DNA of 6,030 nucleotides from Pseudomonadota bacterium. GTDB taxonomy: Bacteria; Pseudomonadota; Gammaproteobacteria; Burkholderiales; Rhodocyclaceae. Where the stretch lies: NCBI GenBank assembly GCA_030917225.1, contig JAUPVD010000203.1, forward strand, positions 1-6,030. Direction: 5' to 3'. Position 1 is the first letter of the stretch, and each line of letters starts with the position of its first letter. Positions 1-6,030 of this stretch are shown in pieces. The notes under the pieces were generated by a model, which was not told where the DNA came from, searched no databases, and saw only the letters and a program-made list of their open reading frames with translations. The position numbers and the translations under genes are program-made.

Positions 1-790
1 GGCGGGTCTTGAAATCGGCCGAGGCCAGCTGGCTGATGTCCGGGCGGATGACGATGTCGGCTTGCGGCAGTTCGCTGCGGTTGAGGCTCTGGCCCATGAT
101 GGCGAAGGTCTGCAGCAGCACGTCGAGGCTGCTCTTGGTCTTGCCCATCTGCGGCTTGTTCGAGATATCCACGGCGATGACGAAGGTGGCGCCCATCTCG
201 CGCGCAAAGCGTACCGGTACCGGGCTGACCAGGCCACCATCGACGTATTCGCGGCCACGAATGGACACCGGCTGGAAGATGCCGGGCACGCTGCTTGAGG
301 CGCGTACGGCGGTGCCGGTGTCACCGCTGCGGAAGACGATCGGCTCGCCCGAGGCGAGGTCGGTGGCGACCGCGCCGAATCGCTTCGGCAGCTTTTCGAT
401 CTGCACGTTGCCGATGGCTTTGTTGATGAAGGCGGCCAGCGCGTCGCCCTTGAGCACGCCGCGATCCGGCAGCGACCAGTCGCTGACCTGCGACTCATCG
501 AGCGTGATGGCCAGCGTCTGCAGTTCGAAACCGCTCTTGCCAGCGGCGTACATGGCGCCGACCACCGACCCGGCGCTGGTGCCGACGACGATGTCCGGCA
601 CGATGCCCTGCACTTCCAGCGCCTTGATCACGCCGATGTGGGCAAAGCCCTTGGCGGCACCACCGCCGAGTGCCAGCGCAATGACCGGCTTGGCCGGTGG
701 TGCTTCGACAGGCTTGCTGGAGAAAGTGCTGCAGGCGGCCAGTGACAGCGATAGCAGCGCAAGGGTGAAAACGCGGGGCAGGGACGGCAT
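1..790 (-). CDS. Patatin-like phospholipase lipoprotein (3' end outside window)
   Basis: Predicted serine acyl hydrolase of the patatin/RssA-NTE type, likely cleaving acyl groups from phospholipids or lysophospholipids at the cell envelope. The first 263 residues are present. They begin with a short hydrophobic signal peptide ending in a lipobox, Leu17-Ala18-Ala19-Cys20, followed by Ser, which suggests an outer-membrane lipoprotein by the +2 rule. The patatin core follows: an oxyanion-hole loop GGGAAKG (42-48), the nucleophile elbow GTSAG with Ser72, and the dyad aspartate in DGG (Asp184). The start ATG (788-790) fits both the signal peptide and an AGGA Shine-Dalgarno seven bases upstream. 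The gene runs off the window at base 1; related proteins are usually about 280-320 residues, so a few dozen residues are probably missing. It appears to have its own promoter in the 99-base gap after the acetyltransferase gene. The family call is secure from the motifs; the substrate is unknown. Confidence 0.93.
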   Translation of the reverse strand, partial: MPSLPRVFTLALLSLSLAACSTFSSKPVEAPPAKPVIALALGGGAAKGFAHIGVIKALEVQGIVPDIVVGTSAGSVVGAMYAAGKSGFELQTLAITLDESQVSDWSLPDRGVLKGDALAAFINKAIGNVQIEKLPKRFGAVATDLASGEPIVFRSGDTGTAVRASSSVPGIFQPVSIRGREYVDGGLVSPVPVRFAREMGATFVIAVDISNKPQMGKTKSSLDVLLQTFAIMGQSLNRSELPQADIVIRPDISQLASADFKTR

Positions 791-797
791 GGGGAAA

Positions 798-801
798 TCC
801 T
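798..801 (-). promoter_or_regulatory. Shine-Dalgarno of the patatin-like gene
   Basis: On the minus strand AGGA lies seven bases before the ATG at 788-790. This supports that start, as does the signal peptide that follows directly. Confidence 0.6.
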
Positions 802-836
802 GACGATCGGGCAATCCGAGGATTCGGAAAGTGGCG

Positions 837-863
837 ATTCTAGCGGATTCGCCGATGCAGCAA
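837..863 (-). promoter_or_regulatory. Candidate sigma70-type promoter for the patatin-like gene
   Basis: Read on the minus strand, a -35-like TTGCTG (858-863) is followed after 15 bases by a good -10 element TAGAAT (837-842). Transcription would begin near base 830, leaving a leader of about 40 bases before the ATG. The spacer is shorter than the ideal 17, so the -10 is more convincing than the -35. The context gcTAGAATcgc is a familiar style of betaproteobacterial promoter. No convincing terminator for the preceding acetyltransferase gene is visible in 791-889, so read-through is possible. Confidence 0.5.
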
Positions 864-889
864 GAGGGCAAGCGCGGGCAGGTCGCCGC

Positions 890-3541
890 CTAATGCAAGC
901 GCCGCGACACTTCGACCATCGACTCGTCGTCGGTGAGGTTGACCATGAAATCGAGGGCTTCCATCAGCCCGAGCATCGGCTCGTTGTCGGCCAGCACCTG
1001 GCCACGGATGACCTTCAACCCGTGCCCACGCGCGGCTTCCAGCAGCCGGTTCATGATGCGCACGCCGAGACCCTTGCCGGCCATGTCGTCGGCGATGACC
1101 ACGGCGAAATCGCAACTGGTGCCATCCAGCAGGATCGAATAGCGGGCTTCACCAAGGATCACCTGCCGCCCGTCACGTTCGCAGGTGGCAATGATGACCA
1201 TGTCGCGGCCGTAGTCGATCTGCGCGTAGCGGGCCAACTGGTGGCGCGGCAATTCGCTGAGGGCCGAGAAGAAGCGCAGGCGCTTGCTGCGTACCGAAAG
1301 ATGGCGCACGAAATCCTGCAGCGCGGCAGTATCTTCCGGGCGGATCGGGCGCAGGGTGCAGCCGCTGCCGTCCTTGAGGATTTCCTCGGATTCAAGCTGG
1401 GCCGGGTAGGGACAGATGGCCATGTGGCCATAGCGTTCGCTGCCATTCGTTGGCTCGACTTCGATACTGGCATCGACAGCGATGGCCCCGGCACTGTCGG
1501 CGACCAGCGAACTGATTTCCAGCTTCTTCAGCCAGGGAAGCTCGCTGGCCATCTCCGAGATGCGCAGCAGGATCTCGCGTAGCGGGCCTTCGGCAACGGC
1601 CGGCTTGCCGGGTAGAGGGCCGAGCAGACGGGCCACGTGCGGCACGCGCAGCATGGAGTCGACAAGACGGGCGTTGAGCGGCGGCAGGCCGACCGAACGG
1701 GCGTTGTAGATGACCGGCGCGATGCCGCTTTCGGAGAGCGAGATGATCGGGCCGAACAGGCGGTCCTGGCGGATGCCGATGGCCAGCCAGCGCCCTTCGG
1801 GCTTGAATACCTGCGGTTCGAGCAGGACGCTGCCGCTGTTGCCGCCGCTGACGATGGCCAGCTCGCGGAAAGCCAGTGCCACCTCCGGCGCCGAGCGCAA
1901 CTGCAGGCGGACCGCGCCGGTGCCCTTGCCACTGCCTGTTGGCGCCAGCGCCTTCATGGCCAGCGGATAGCCGAGGTGGTTGGCGACGCTGACGGCTTCC
2001 GTCGGGGTGGTGGCCAACAGGGTTTGCGAAACGGGGATGTGGAAGGTGGACAGGATCGCCTTGGCTTCCGGCAAATTCAGTGTCGTACGGTTTTCGGCCA
2101 GCGCATTCTCGATGATGCCGCGCGCGGCAGCGACATCCGGCGGGGTGTAGGAGGAAAGCGCCGCTGGCGTTTCCAGAAGCAGCGCCTGGTTGAGCACCCA
2201 GTTCACCATGAAGGCAAAGGCCGAAACGGCATTTTCCGGTGTGCGGAAGGTCGGGAAGCGCGCTTTTGCGAAGGCGGCGCGGGCGCCGCGTGCCTGCTGT
2301 TCGCCCAACCAGCAGGTCAGCACCGGCTTGTCGGCCTTTTCGGCGGCGGCGATGGTGGCCTGGGCAACGGCCAGTGGATCGACATAAGTATTTGGCGTCA
2401 GGATGGCCAGCACGCCATCGACGCCGGGGTCATCGAGGCAGGCCGAGATGGCGCCGACGAAATCAGCCGGCGCGGCGTCGAACATCACGTCGACCGGGTT
2501 GCCCTGCGACCAGCTGTCGGGGAAAAGCTTGGACAGCTTGCTGCAGGTACTCAGTGCCAGTTGCGCCAGCGCGATGTTCAATTCTTCCGCCTGGTCGAGT
2601 GCCATGACTGCCGGGCCGCCACCGTTGCTGACGATGGCCAGTCGGTTGCCGCGCGGCTTGCGTGGCGTGGTCAGGGCCCGTGCGGCGGAGAACATGTCGC
2701 CGATGGCACGGACGCGCAGTACGCCGGCACGGCGCAGGGCGGCGTCGAAGGCGTCGTCGCGGTCGACGCGGGCACCGCTGTGCGCTTCGGCGATGCGGGA
2801 CGAGGTGATGCCTTGCCCGGCCTTGACGGCGATCACCGGCTTGATGCTGGCGGCGGCGCGCACGGCGCTGAGAAAGCCGCGCGCGTCGCGTAGCCCTTCG
2901 AGGTAGAGCAGGATGCTTTCGGTCTTCGGGTCGCTGGCGAGGTAGTCGAGAATTTCTGGCAGCTCCAGGTCGCCGGATTCGCCGGGGGCGAAAATGGCAG
3001 AGAAGCCGAACTCCTCGTTGTGGTTCCAGTCGAGAATGTTTGCGCAGACAGCCGCCGACTGGGAAACCAGCGCTAGGTTACCGGCAGGCGGCGTCTTGGT
3101 GATCGGTGTCAGGTTCAGGCCGGCATGCGGCAGGATATAGCCCAGCGCGTTTGGTCCGTAGAGCCGGATGCCGTGGCGTGCAGCAACCTCCTGCAGCTGG
3201 CTGCCGGCCGGTGTATCCGGACGCAGGCCGGCGGAAACGATAACTGCGGCGCGGATGCCTTTGCGGCCGCAGGCATCGAGCGCTGCAGCCGCAGCGTGAG
3301 CGGGCAGGTGCAGGACGGCCAGCGTGAGCCGGGCAGCGATCTCTTCCAGGGTGCTGTGGCAAGGAAATTCTTCCAGGCCGCTTGCCTTCTGCGATATCAG
3401 GAAGGCCCGTTTGAGGAATGGGCTGCTCCTGAGGTTGCACAGCAGGCCGTGACCGAGCGTGCCGGGCTCCGGGTTGGCGATGAAAACGGCGATTCCGGCA
3501 GGCGCCAGAAACGGTTGAAGCGGTGTCCGGTCAGGTGACAT
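890..3541 (-). CDS. patZ: Pat/PatZ-type protein lysine acetyltransferase (ACD-like body plus GNAT)
   Basis: Cytoplasmic GNAT-family protein acetyltransferase that, by family, moves acetyl from acetyl-CoA to lysines of metabolic enzymes, classically inactivating acyl-CoA synthetases such as Acs. The 883 residues match the roughly 886 of E. coli PatZ. Order: degenerate CoA-binding Rossmann region (about 8-105), succinyl-CoA-ligase-like region (about 150-290, with SQSAAV at 160-165 and LLYLE at 211-215, as in PatZ), second ligase-like domain (about 300-450, SNGGGP at 305-310), ATP-grasp region (about 485-700), then GNAT (about 728-880), with acetyl-CoA loop GKGLG at 822-826. His254 in EAHSGA sits at the ACD phospho-histidine position. 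Asp811 replaces the expected Glu in the EFAV-type strand. The start gives a PatZ-like N-terminus but has no clear Shine-Dalgarno. It follows the PAS gene by 11 bases, so co-transcription is likely. A pure acyl-CoA synthetase is unlikely given the GNAT domain; the protein target is unknown. Confidence 0.93.
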   Translation of the reverse strand: MSPDRTPLQPFLAPAGIAVFIANPEPGTLGHGLLCNLRSSPFLKRAFLISQKASGLEEFPCHSTLEEIAARLTLAVLHLPAHAAAAALDACGRKGIRAAVIVSAGLRPDTPAGSQLQEVAARHGIRLYGPNALGYILPHAGLNLTPITKTPPAGNLALVSQSAAVCANILDWNHNEEFGFSAIFAPGESGDLELPEILDYLASDPKTESILLYLEGLRDARGFLSAVRAAASIKPVIAVKAGQGITSSRIAEAHSGARVDRDDAFDAALRRAGVLRVRAIGDMFSAARALTTPRKPRGNRLAIVSNGGGPAVMALDQAEELNIALAQLALSTCSKLSKLFPDSWSQGNPVDVMFDAAPADFVGAISACLDDPGVDGVLAILTPNTYVDPLAVAQATIAAAEKADKPVLTCWLGEQQARGARAAFAKARFPTFRTPENAVSAFAFMVNWVLNQALLLETPAALSSYTPPDVAAARGIIENALAENRTTLNLPEAKAILSTFHIPVSQTLLATTPTEAVSVANHLGYPLAMKALAPTGSGKGTGAVRLQLRSAPEVALAFRELAIVSGGNSGSVLLEPQVFKPEGRWLAIGIRQDRLFGPIISLSESGIAPVIYNARSVGLPPLNARLVDSMLRVPHVARLLGPLPGKPAVAEGPLREILLRISEMASELPWLKKLEISSLVADSAGAIAVDASIEVEPTNGSERYGHMAICPYPAQLESEEILKDGSGCTLRPIRPEDTAALQDFVRHLSVRSKRLRFFSALSELPRHQLARYAQIDYGRDMVIIATCERDGRQVILGEARYSILLDGTSCDFAVVIADDMAGKGLGVRIMNRLLEAARGHGLKVIRGQVLADNEPMLGLMEALDFMVNLTDDESMVEVSRRLH

Positions 3542-3558
3542 CGGTTGTCAGGTCAGGT
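3536..3558 (-). promoter_or_regulatory. Translational-coupling junction at the pat start
   Basis: On the minus strand the PAS-gene TGA (3553-3555) and the pat ATG (3539-3541) are 11 bases apart. The start codon sits in a small possible hairpin, with stem TGACA/TGTCA (3546-3550 and 3536-3540) and a five-base loop. The hexamer ACCTGA occurs three times around it (3553-3558, 3548-3553, 3531-3536). No AGGA/GGAG-type Shine-Dalgarno lies at normal spacing. This fits pat translation depending on ribosomes ending the PAS gene, but the stem is short and its stability was not computed. Confidence 0.35.
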
Positions 3559-4425
3559 TTCTTCCGGAGCCTTTACGCTCAGATCAACAAGCGTTTCGAT
3601 GGCGCCGATGACCTTGCCGTGCATGTCGTGCAGGGGAGCGGCCATGAAGTGCAGCCATTTTCCGCCCTCGCCGAATGTCGGGAAAAAGTCGCGTGCCTCG
3701 AAGGCGTTTGCGACCAGCACGGAGGGGTGGGCGTGGCCGGTGTAGCGCTCAAGCAATTCGTCGCTGCTGGCGCCGCGAACGATCATTTCGGCGAGCACCA
3801 CACGGCGGGTCTCGAACGGATAGAAGGCGCGCCAGACTTCGTTCTTGCCCATGACCTCGTTGGCAGAAACTCCGGTCAGCGCCTCGCAGGCACGGTTCCA
3901 GTGGGTGACCCGGCAATGTGTGTCGACGACAAAAGTGGCGACCGGGCTGCCGGCGATGATCTCGGCCAGTTGCCGTTCTGCGGCGCGCCGCGACACTTCG
4001 GCCTCCTTGCGCTCGCTGATGTCCTGCAGGGTTTCCACGCAGCCGACGATCTTGCCTTCGGCATTGCGGATCGGGGCGGCCGAGAATGCCAGCCAGCAGC
4101 CCTCGTCGCCGAAAGTGGGGAAGAAGTCTTCCGATTCCCAGCCATCGGGGCAGTGTTCGGCGCGGCGATATTTGCCCCGGTAGAACTTTTCCAGCAGATT
4201 CTGTACGGCCCCGTCGACGACGAGGTCGGCCAGCACCGGTCGATGGGCCGGGTAGAAGGCGCGCCACTGATAGTGCGTGCCGAGCACTTCCGCAGCTGGC
4301 ACGCCGGACATGCGGGCCAGCGCGTCGTTCCAGTAGACGACGACGTGGCTGGAATCGATGACGAAAGTGGGTACCGGGCTGCCGTCGAGAATACGTGCGG
4401 CGTCGATCAATGCGGCATCGGTCAT
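3553..4425 (-). CDS. Stand-alone tandem PAS-domain protein with no output domain
   Basis: Probable cytoplasmic sensory or protein-interaction protein of 290 residues; no signal peptide or membrane segment is seen. PAS 1 covers about 8-137 and PAS 2 about 152-283. Both share the same landmarks: a start SPVPTFVID (16-24) or SPVATFVVD (160-168), a YWN or HWN turn (31-33, 175-177), WRAFYP (54-59, 198-203), FFPTFG (101-106, 247-252), an AAP strand (116-118, 262-264), and a closing ETLQDIS or ETLVDLS. An acidic/basic helix (about 137-157, SERKEAEVSRRAAERQ) links them and could form a coiled-coil signalling linker. Such modules normally precede GGDEF, EAL or histidine kinase domains, but here the ORF ends seven residues after the second PAS core. 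The ligand is not recognisable. The ATG has a strong Shine-Dalgarno, and pat begins 11 bases downstream, so the two probably form an operon. Confidence 0.9.
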   Translation of the reverse strand: MTDAALIDAARILDGSPVPTFVIDSSHVVVYWNDALARMSGVPAAEVLGTHYQWRAFYPAHRPVLADLVVDGAVQNLLEKFYRGKYRRAEHCPDGWESEDFFPTFGDEGCWLAFSAAPIRNAEGKIVGCVETLQDISERKEAEVSRRAAERQLAEIIAGSPVATFVVDTHCRVTHWNRACEALTGVSANEVMGKNEVWRAFYPFETRRVVLAEMIVRGASSDELLERYTGHAHPSVLVANAFEARDFFPTFGEGGKWLHFMAAPLHDMHGKVIGAIETLVDLSVKAPEET

Positions 4426-4433
4426 GCTGGCTT

Positions 4434-4441
4434 CCCCCCTT
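4434..4441 (-). promoter_or_regulatory. Shine-Dalgarno of the tandem-PAS gene
   Basis: AAGGGGGG on the minus strand lies eight bases before the ATG at 4423-4425. It is a strong site at good spacing and fixes this start, in contrast to the poor site of the downstream pat gene. Confidence 0.65.
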
Positions 4442-4459
4442 GGTAAGCGTGTTTCGGAG

Positions 4460-4465
4460 AGTTTA
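4460..4465 (-). promoter_or_regulatory. Weak candidate -10 element for the PAS-pat operon
   Basis: TAAACT on the minus strand lies in the 77-base gap between the symporter stop and the PAS start. It would place transcription start near 4453, about 28 bases before the ATG. No good -35 hexamer is found 16-19 bases upstream, so it may need an activator or may not be a promoter. No clear terminator hairpin for the symporter is seen in 4426-4502, so read-through from the symporter gene also remains possible. Confidence 0.28.
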
Positions 4466-4502
4466 GCGCAAGCCGGTGTTTCTCGCGCAGGCAGTCGACC
4501 GT

Positions 4503-5999
4503 TTAGTGGTGGTGCGGCTTGTCAGTGACGTGATGGGTCTCGGCAGCGGCCAGATGGTGCAACTCGGCGTGCAGGTCCGGGTGTGGCGTGGAGTGACCGA
4601 TCCACTGCGGCAGCAGCGAGCCGGCGACGATGCCGAACATCGAGACGAAGAGGCCCATCAGTTTTGGCGGCACCAGGCTGGCTTCGCCGATCAGCAGCTC
4701 GACCAGGATCCACGACAGCAGGCCACCGAAGATGGCGCACAGTGCGCCCTGCGTCGTTGCGCGCTTCCAGAAGGCGCCGAAGAAGAGTGGCACGAAGGCG
4801 CCGGCCAGTGTGATCTTGTAGGCGTTTTCGACCATCTTGAAGATCGAGGCGTTGGACCACAGCGCGAAGCCGAGCACGATGCAGGTGAAGCAGACAATGG
4901 TGATGCGCATCACGCGCAGGAAGGCGTGGTCGCCCATGCCCGGGAAATAGATGCGGATGATGTTTTCCGAGAAGGCCACCGACGGCGCCAGCAGCGTCGC
5001 CGACGAGCAGCTCATGATCGCCGCCAGCACGGCGCCGAAGAAGATGGCCTGGGCGAAGATCGGCGTATGCGACAGCACCAGCGTCGGCAGTACGCGCTGG
5101 TGGTCGGTCTGGATCATTTCGTTGAAGGTGGCCGGGTCGATGATCGTTGCCGAATAGGCGATGAACATCGGCACAAAGGTGAAACAGAAGTAGATCGAGC
5201 CGCCGAGCACCGAGCCCCAGATGGCGATCTTTGCCGTGCGCGCCGAGGTGATGCGCTGAAAGACGTCCTGCTGCGGGATCGAGCCGAGCATCATGGTCAC
5301 CCAGGCACCGATGAAGGTCAGCCACTTCCATGGGTCGGGTTCGGGGAAGATCTCGAACTTGCCGGCGGCGGAAGCGTGCTCGATCACCGGCATGACGCCG
5401 CCGGTACTGCCGGAGATGAACCAGGCGATGAACAGCATGCCGCCCATGATCACGCCCATCTGCACGAAATCGAGGATGGCTACCGAGAGCATGCCGCCGA
5501 AGGTGGTGTAGGTCAGCACGATGGCGGCGCCGAGGATCATGCCGGCGGTTTCGCTGATGCCGCCGTCGGTGACCACCGAGAAGACCAGCCCGAGCGCCTT
5601 GATCTGGGCGGCGACCCAGCCGAGATAGGAGGCAACGATGCAGATCGTCGTCAGCACTTCCACCGTGCGGTTGTAGCGCATGCGGAAGTAGTCGCCCAGC
5701 GTCAGGATGTTCAGCTTGTAGAGTTTTTTGGCAAAGAAGAAGCCGGCGATGATCAGGCACATCGACGAGCCGAAGGGGTCGGCGACGACACCCGAGAGGC
5801 CGTCCTTGACGAAGGTGGCGGAGACACCGAAAACGGCCTCGGCGCCGAACCATGTCGCGAAGACGGTGGCGGTGACCACCGGCAGCGGCAGGTGGCGGCC
5901 GGCGACGGCAAAGTCCTTGACGTTATGGACGCGGGTGGCGGCATACAGGCCGATGCCGATCGACACCATCAGGTACAGGACGACAAACCAGATCAGCAT
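4503..5999 (-). CDS. Sodium:solute symporter (SSS/PutP-like family), His-rich C-terminus
   Basis: Inner-membrane secondary transporter of 498 residues, expected to couple Na+ entry to uptake of a small solute. About 12-13 hydrophobic segments fit the SSS fold (near 2-21, 38-62, 76-92, 113-142, 152-168, 172-196, 225-243, 258-283, 315-340, 362-382, 393-411, 415-437, 445-467). Family hallmarks include the short loop DFAVAGRHLP (29-38) after the first helix, FATWFGAEAVFGVS (47-60), LGDYFRMRYN (101-110) and the small-residue segment AAIMSCSSATLLAPS (326-340), which aligns with the Na+-binding Ser/Thr region of PutP. The last 30 residues (469-498) are hydrophilic and contain ten histidines, ending in three. 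The ATG starts directly at the first helix, with GGGGAG ten bases upstream. The substrate cannot be read from sequence: acetate or another organic acid, proline, or a choline-like solute are all possible. No small partner subunit lies inside the window. Confidence 0.94.
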   Translation of the reverse strand: MLIWFVVLYLMVSIGIGLYAATRVHNVKDFAVAGRHLPLPVVTATVFATWFGAEAVFGVSATFVKDGLSGVVADPFGSSMCLIIAGFFFAKKLYKLNILTLGDYFRMRYNRTVEVLTTICIVASYLGWVAAQIKALGLVFSVVTDGGISETAGMILGAAIVLTYTTFGGMLSVAILDFVQMGVIMGGMLFIAWFISGSTGGVMPVIEHASAAGKFEIFPEPDPWKWLTFIGAWVTMMLGSIPQQDVFQRITSARTAKIAIWGSVLGGSIYFCFTFVPMFIAYSATIIDPATFNEMIQTDHQRVLPTLVLSHTPIFAQAIFFGAVLAAIMSCSSATLLAPSVAFSENIIRIYFPGMGDHAFLRVMRITIVCFTCIVLGFALWSNASIFKMVENAYKITLAGAFVPLFFGAFWKRATTQGALCAIFGGLLSWILVELLIGEASLVPPKLMGLFVSMFGIVAGSLLPQWIGHSTPHPDLHAELHHLAAAETHHVTDKPHHH

Positions 6000-6009
6000 G
6001 GACGCTGCA

Positions 6010-6015
6010 CTCCCC
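6010..6015 (-). promoter_or_regulatory. Shine-Dalgarno of the symporter gene
   Basis: GGGGAG on the minus strand lies ten bases before the ATG at 5997-5999, slightly long spacing. A second copy of the surrounding heptamer GGGAGTG lies 11 bases further upstream (6019-6025, first copy 6008-6014). The window ends before any promoter can be judged. Confidence 0.45.
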
Positions 6016-6030
6016 GGACACTCCCTTTTA

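Noticed and set aside
9..803. 264-codon open frame on the plus strand
   Set aside because: It is the antisense shadow of the patatin-like gene. The minus-strand frame over 1-790 carries a lipobox, GTSAG and DGG motifs, while this frame is low-complexity Ser/Pro/Met-rich sequence with no family features.
791..889. Possible terminator after the acetyltransferase gene
   Set aside because: The gap is GC-rich but shows no strong stem followed by a U-run on the minus strand. The short AATCC/GGATT palindrome has only a two-base centre and no U-run.
1637..2893. 418-codon open frame on the plus strand inside the acetyltransferase gene
   Set aside because: It lies fully antisense to a gene with clear PatZ domains. 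Its translation is rich in Gly, Arg, Gln and Asp with no recognisable motif, as expected of third-position GC bias in a GC-rich genome.
3523..4446. 307-codon open frame on the plus strand opposite the PAS gene
   Set aside because: The minus-strand product has two clear PAS domains with repeated landmarks. The plus-strand reading even repeats segments in parallel with the PAS duplication, which shows it is a shadow.
4426..4502. Possible rho-independent terminator after the symporter
   Set aside because: Only a GCGC/GCGC match of four bases at the ends of a long loop was found, with no U-run following, so no terminator is called.
4522..5853. 443-codon minus-strand frame overlapping the symporter
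   Set aside because: It is a shifted frame of the symporter, extremely rich in Arg, His and Asp, without membrane segments. The 498-residue frame has the full SSS pattern.

Overview
The window is GC-rich, by eye a little over 60% G+C. All four recognisable genes lie on the minus strand, so transcription runs from high to low coordinates. Gene content and style suggest a betaproteobacterium, probably of the Rhodocyclales (Dechloromonas/Azonexus/Azospira type). This rests on remembered protein similarity and the promoter style, with no search run.

In transcription order: (1) 5999-4503, a complete 498-residue sodium:solute symporter (SSS family) with a markedly histidine-rich C-terminal tail. 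(2) After a 77-base gap holding a weak candidate promoter and a good ribosome binding site, 4425-3553 encodes a 290-residue protein made only of two tandem PAS domains, with no output domain. (3) Eleven bases further on, 3541-890 encodes an 883-residue PatZ/Pat-type protein lysine acetyltransferase: a degenerate NDP-forming acyl-CoA synthetase body fused to a C-terminal GNAT domain. (4) After a 99-base gap with a plausible sigma70-type promoter, 790-1 encodes a patatin-like phospholipase predicted to be a lipoprotein. Its C-terminal end lies outside the window.

The most interesting unit is the PAS-PAS/Pat pair. The two genes are tightly spaced, the pat start has no obvious Shine-Dalgarno sequence, and its start codon sits in a small hairpin beside the PAS stop codon, so translational coupling is likely. 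In known bacteria Pat acetylates and switches off acyl-CoA synthetases such as Acs. A sensory PAS protein made together with it could tune that switch in response to a ligand, redox state or energy state, and the upstream symporter could supply the carbon substrate. That link is inference. The Pat protein also shows unusual residues: a histidine kept at the ACD phospho-histidine position, degraded CoA-binding and ATP-grasp signatures, and Asp where enteric Pat has its catalytic Glu.

No RNA genes, mobile elements, CRISPR arrays or attachment sites were seen. No intergenic stretch exceeds 100 bases.
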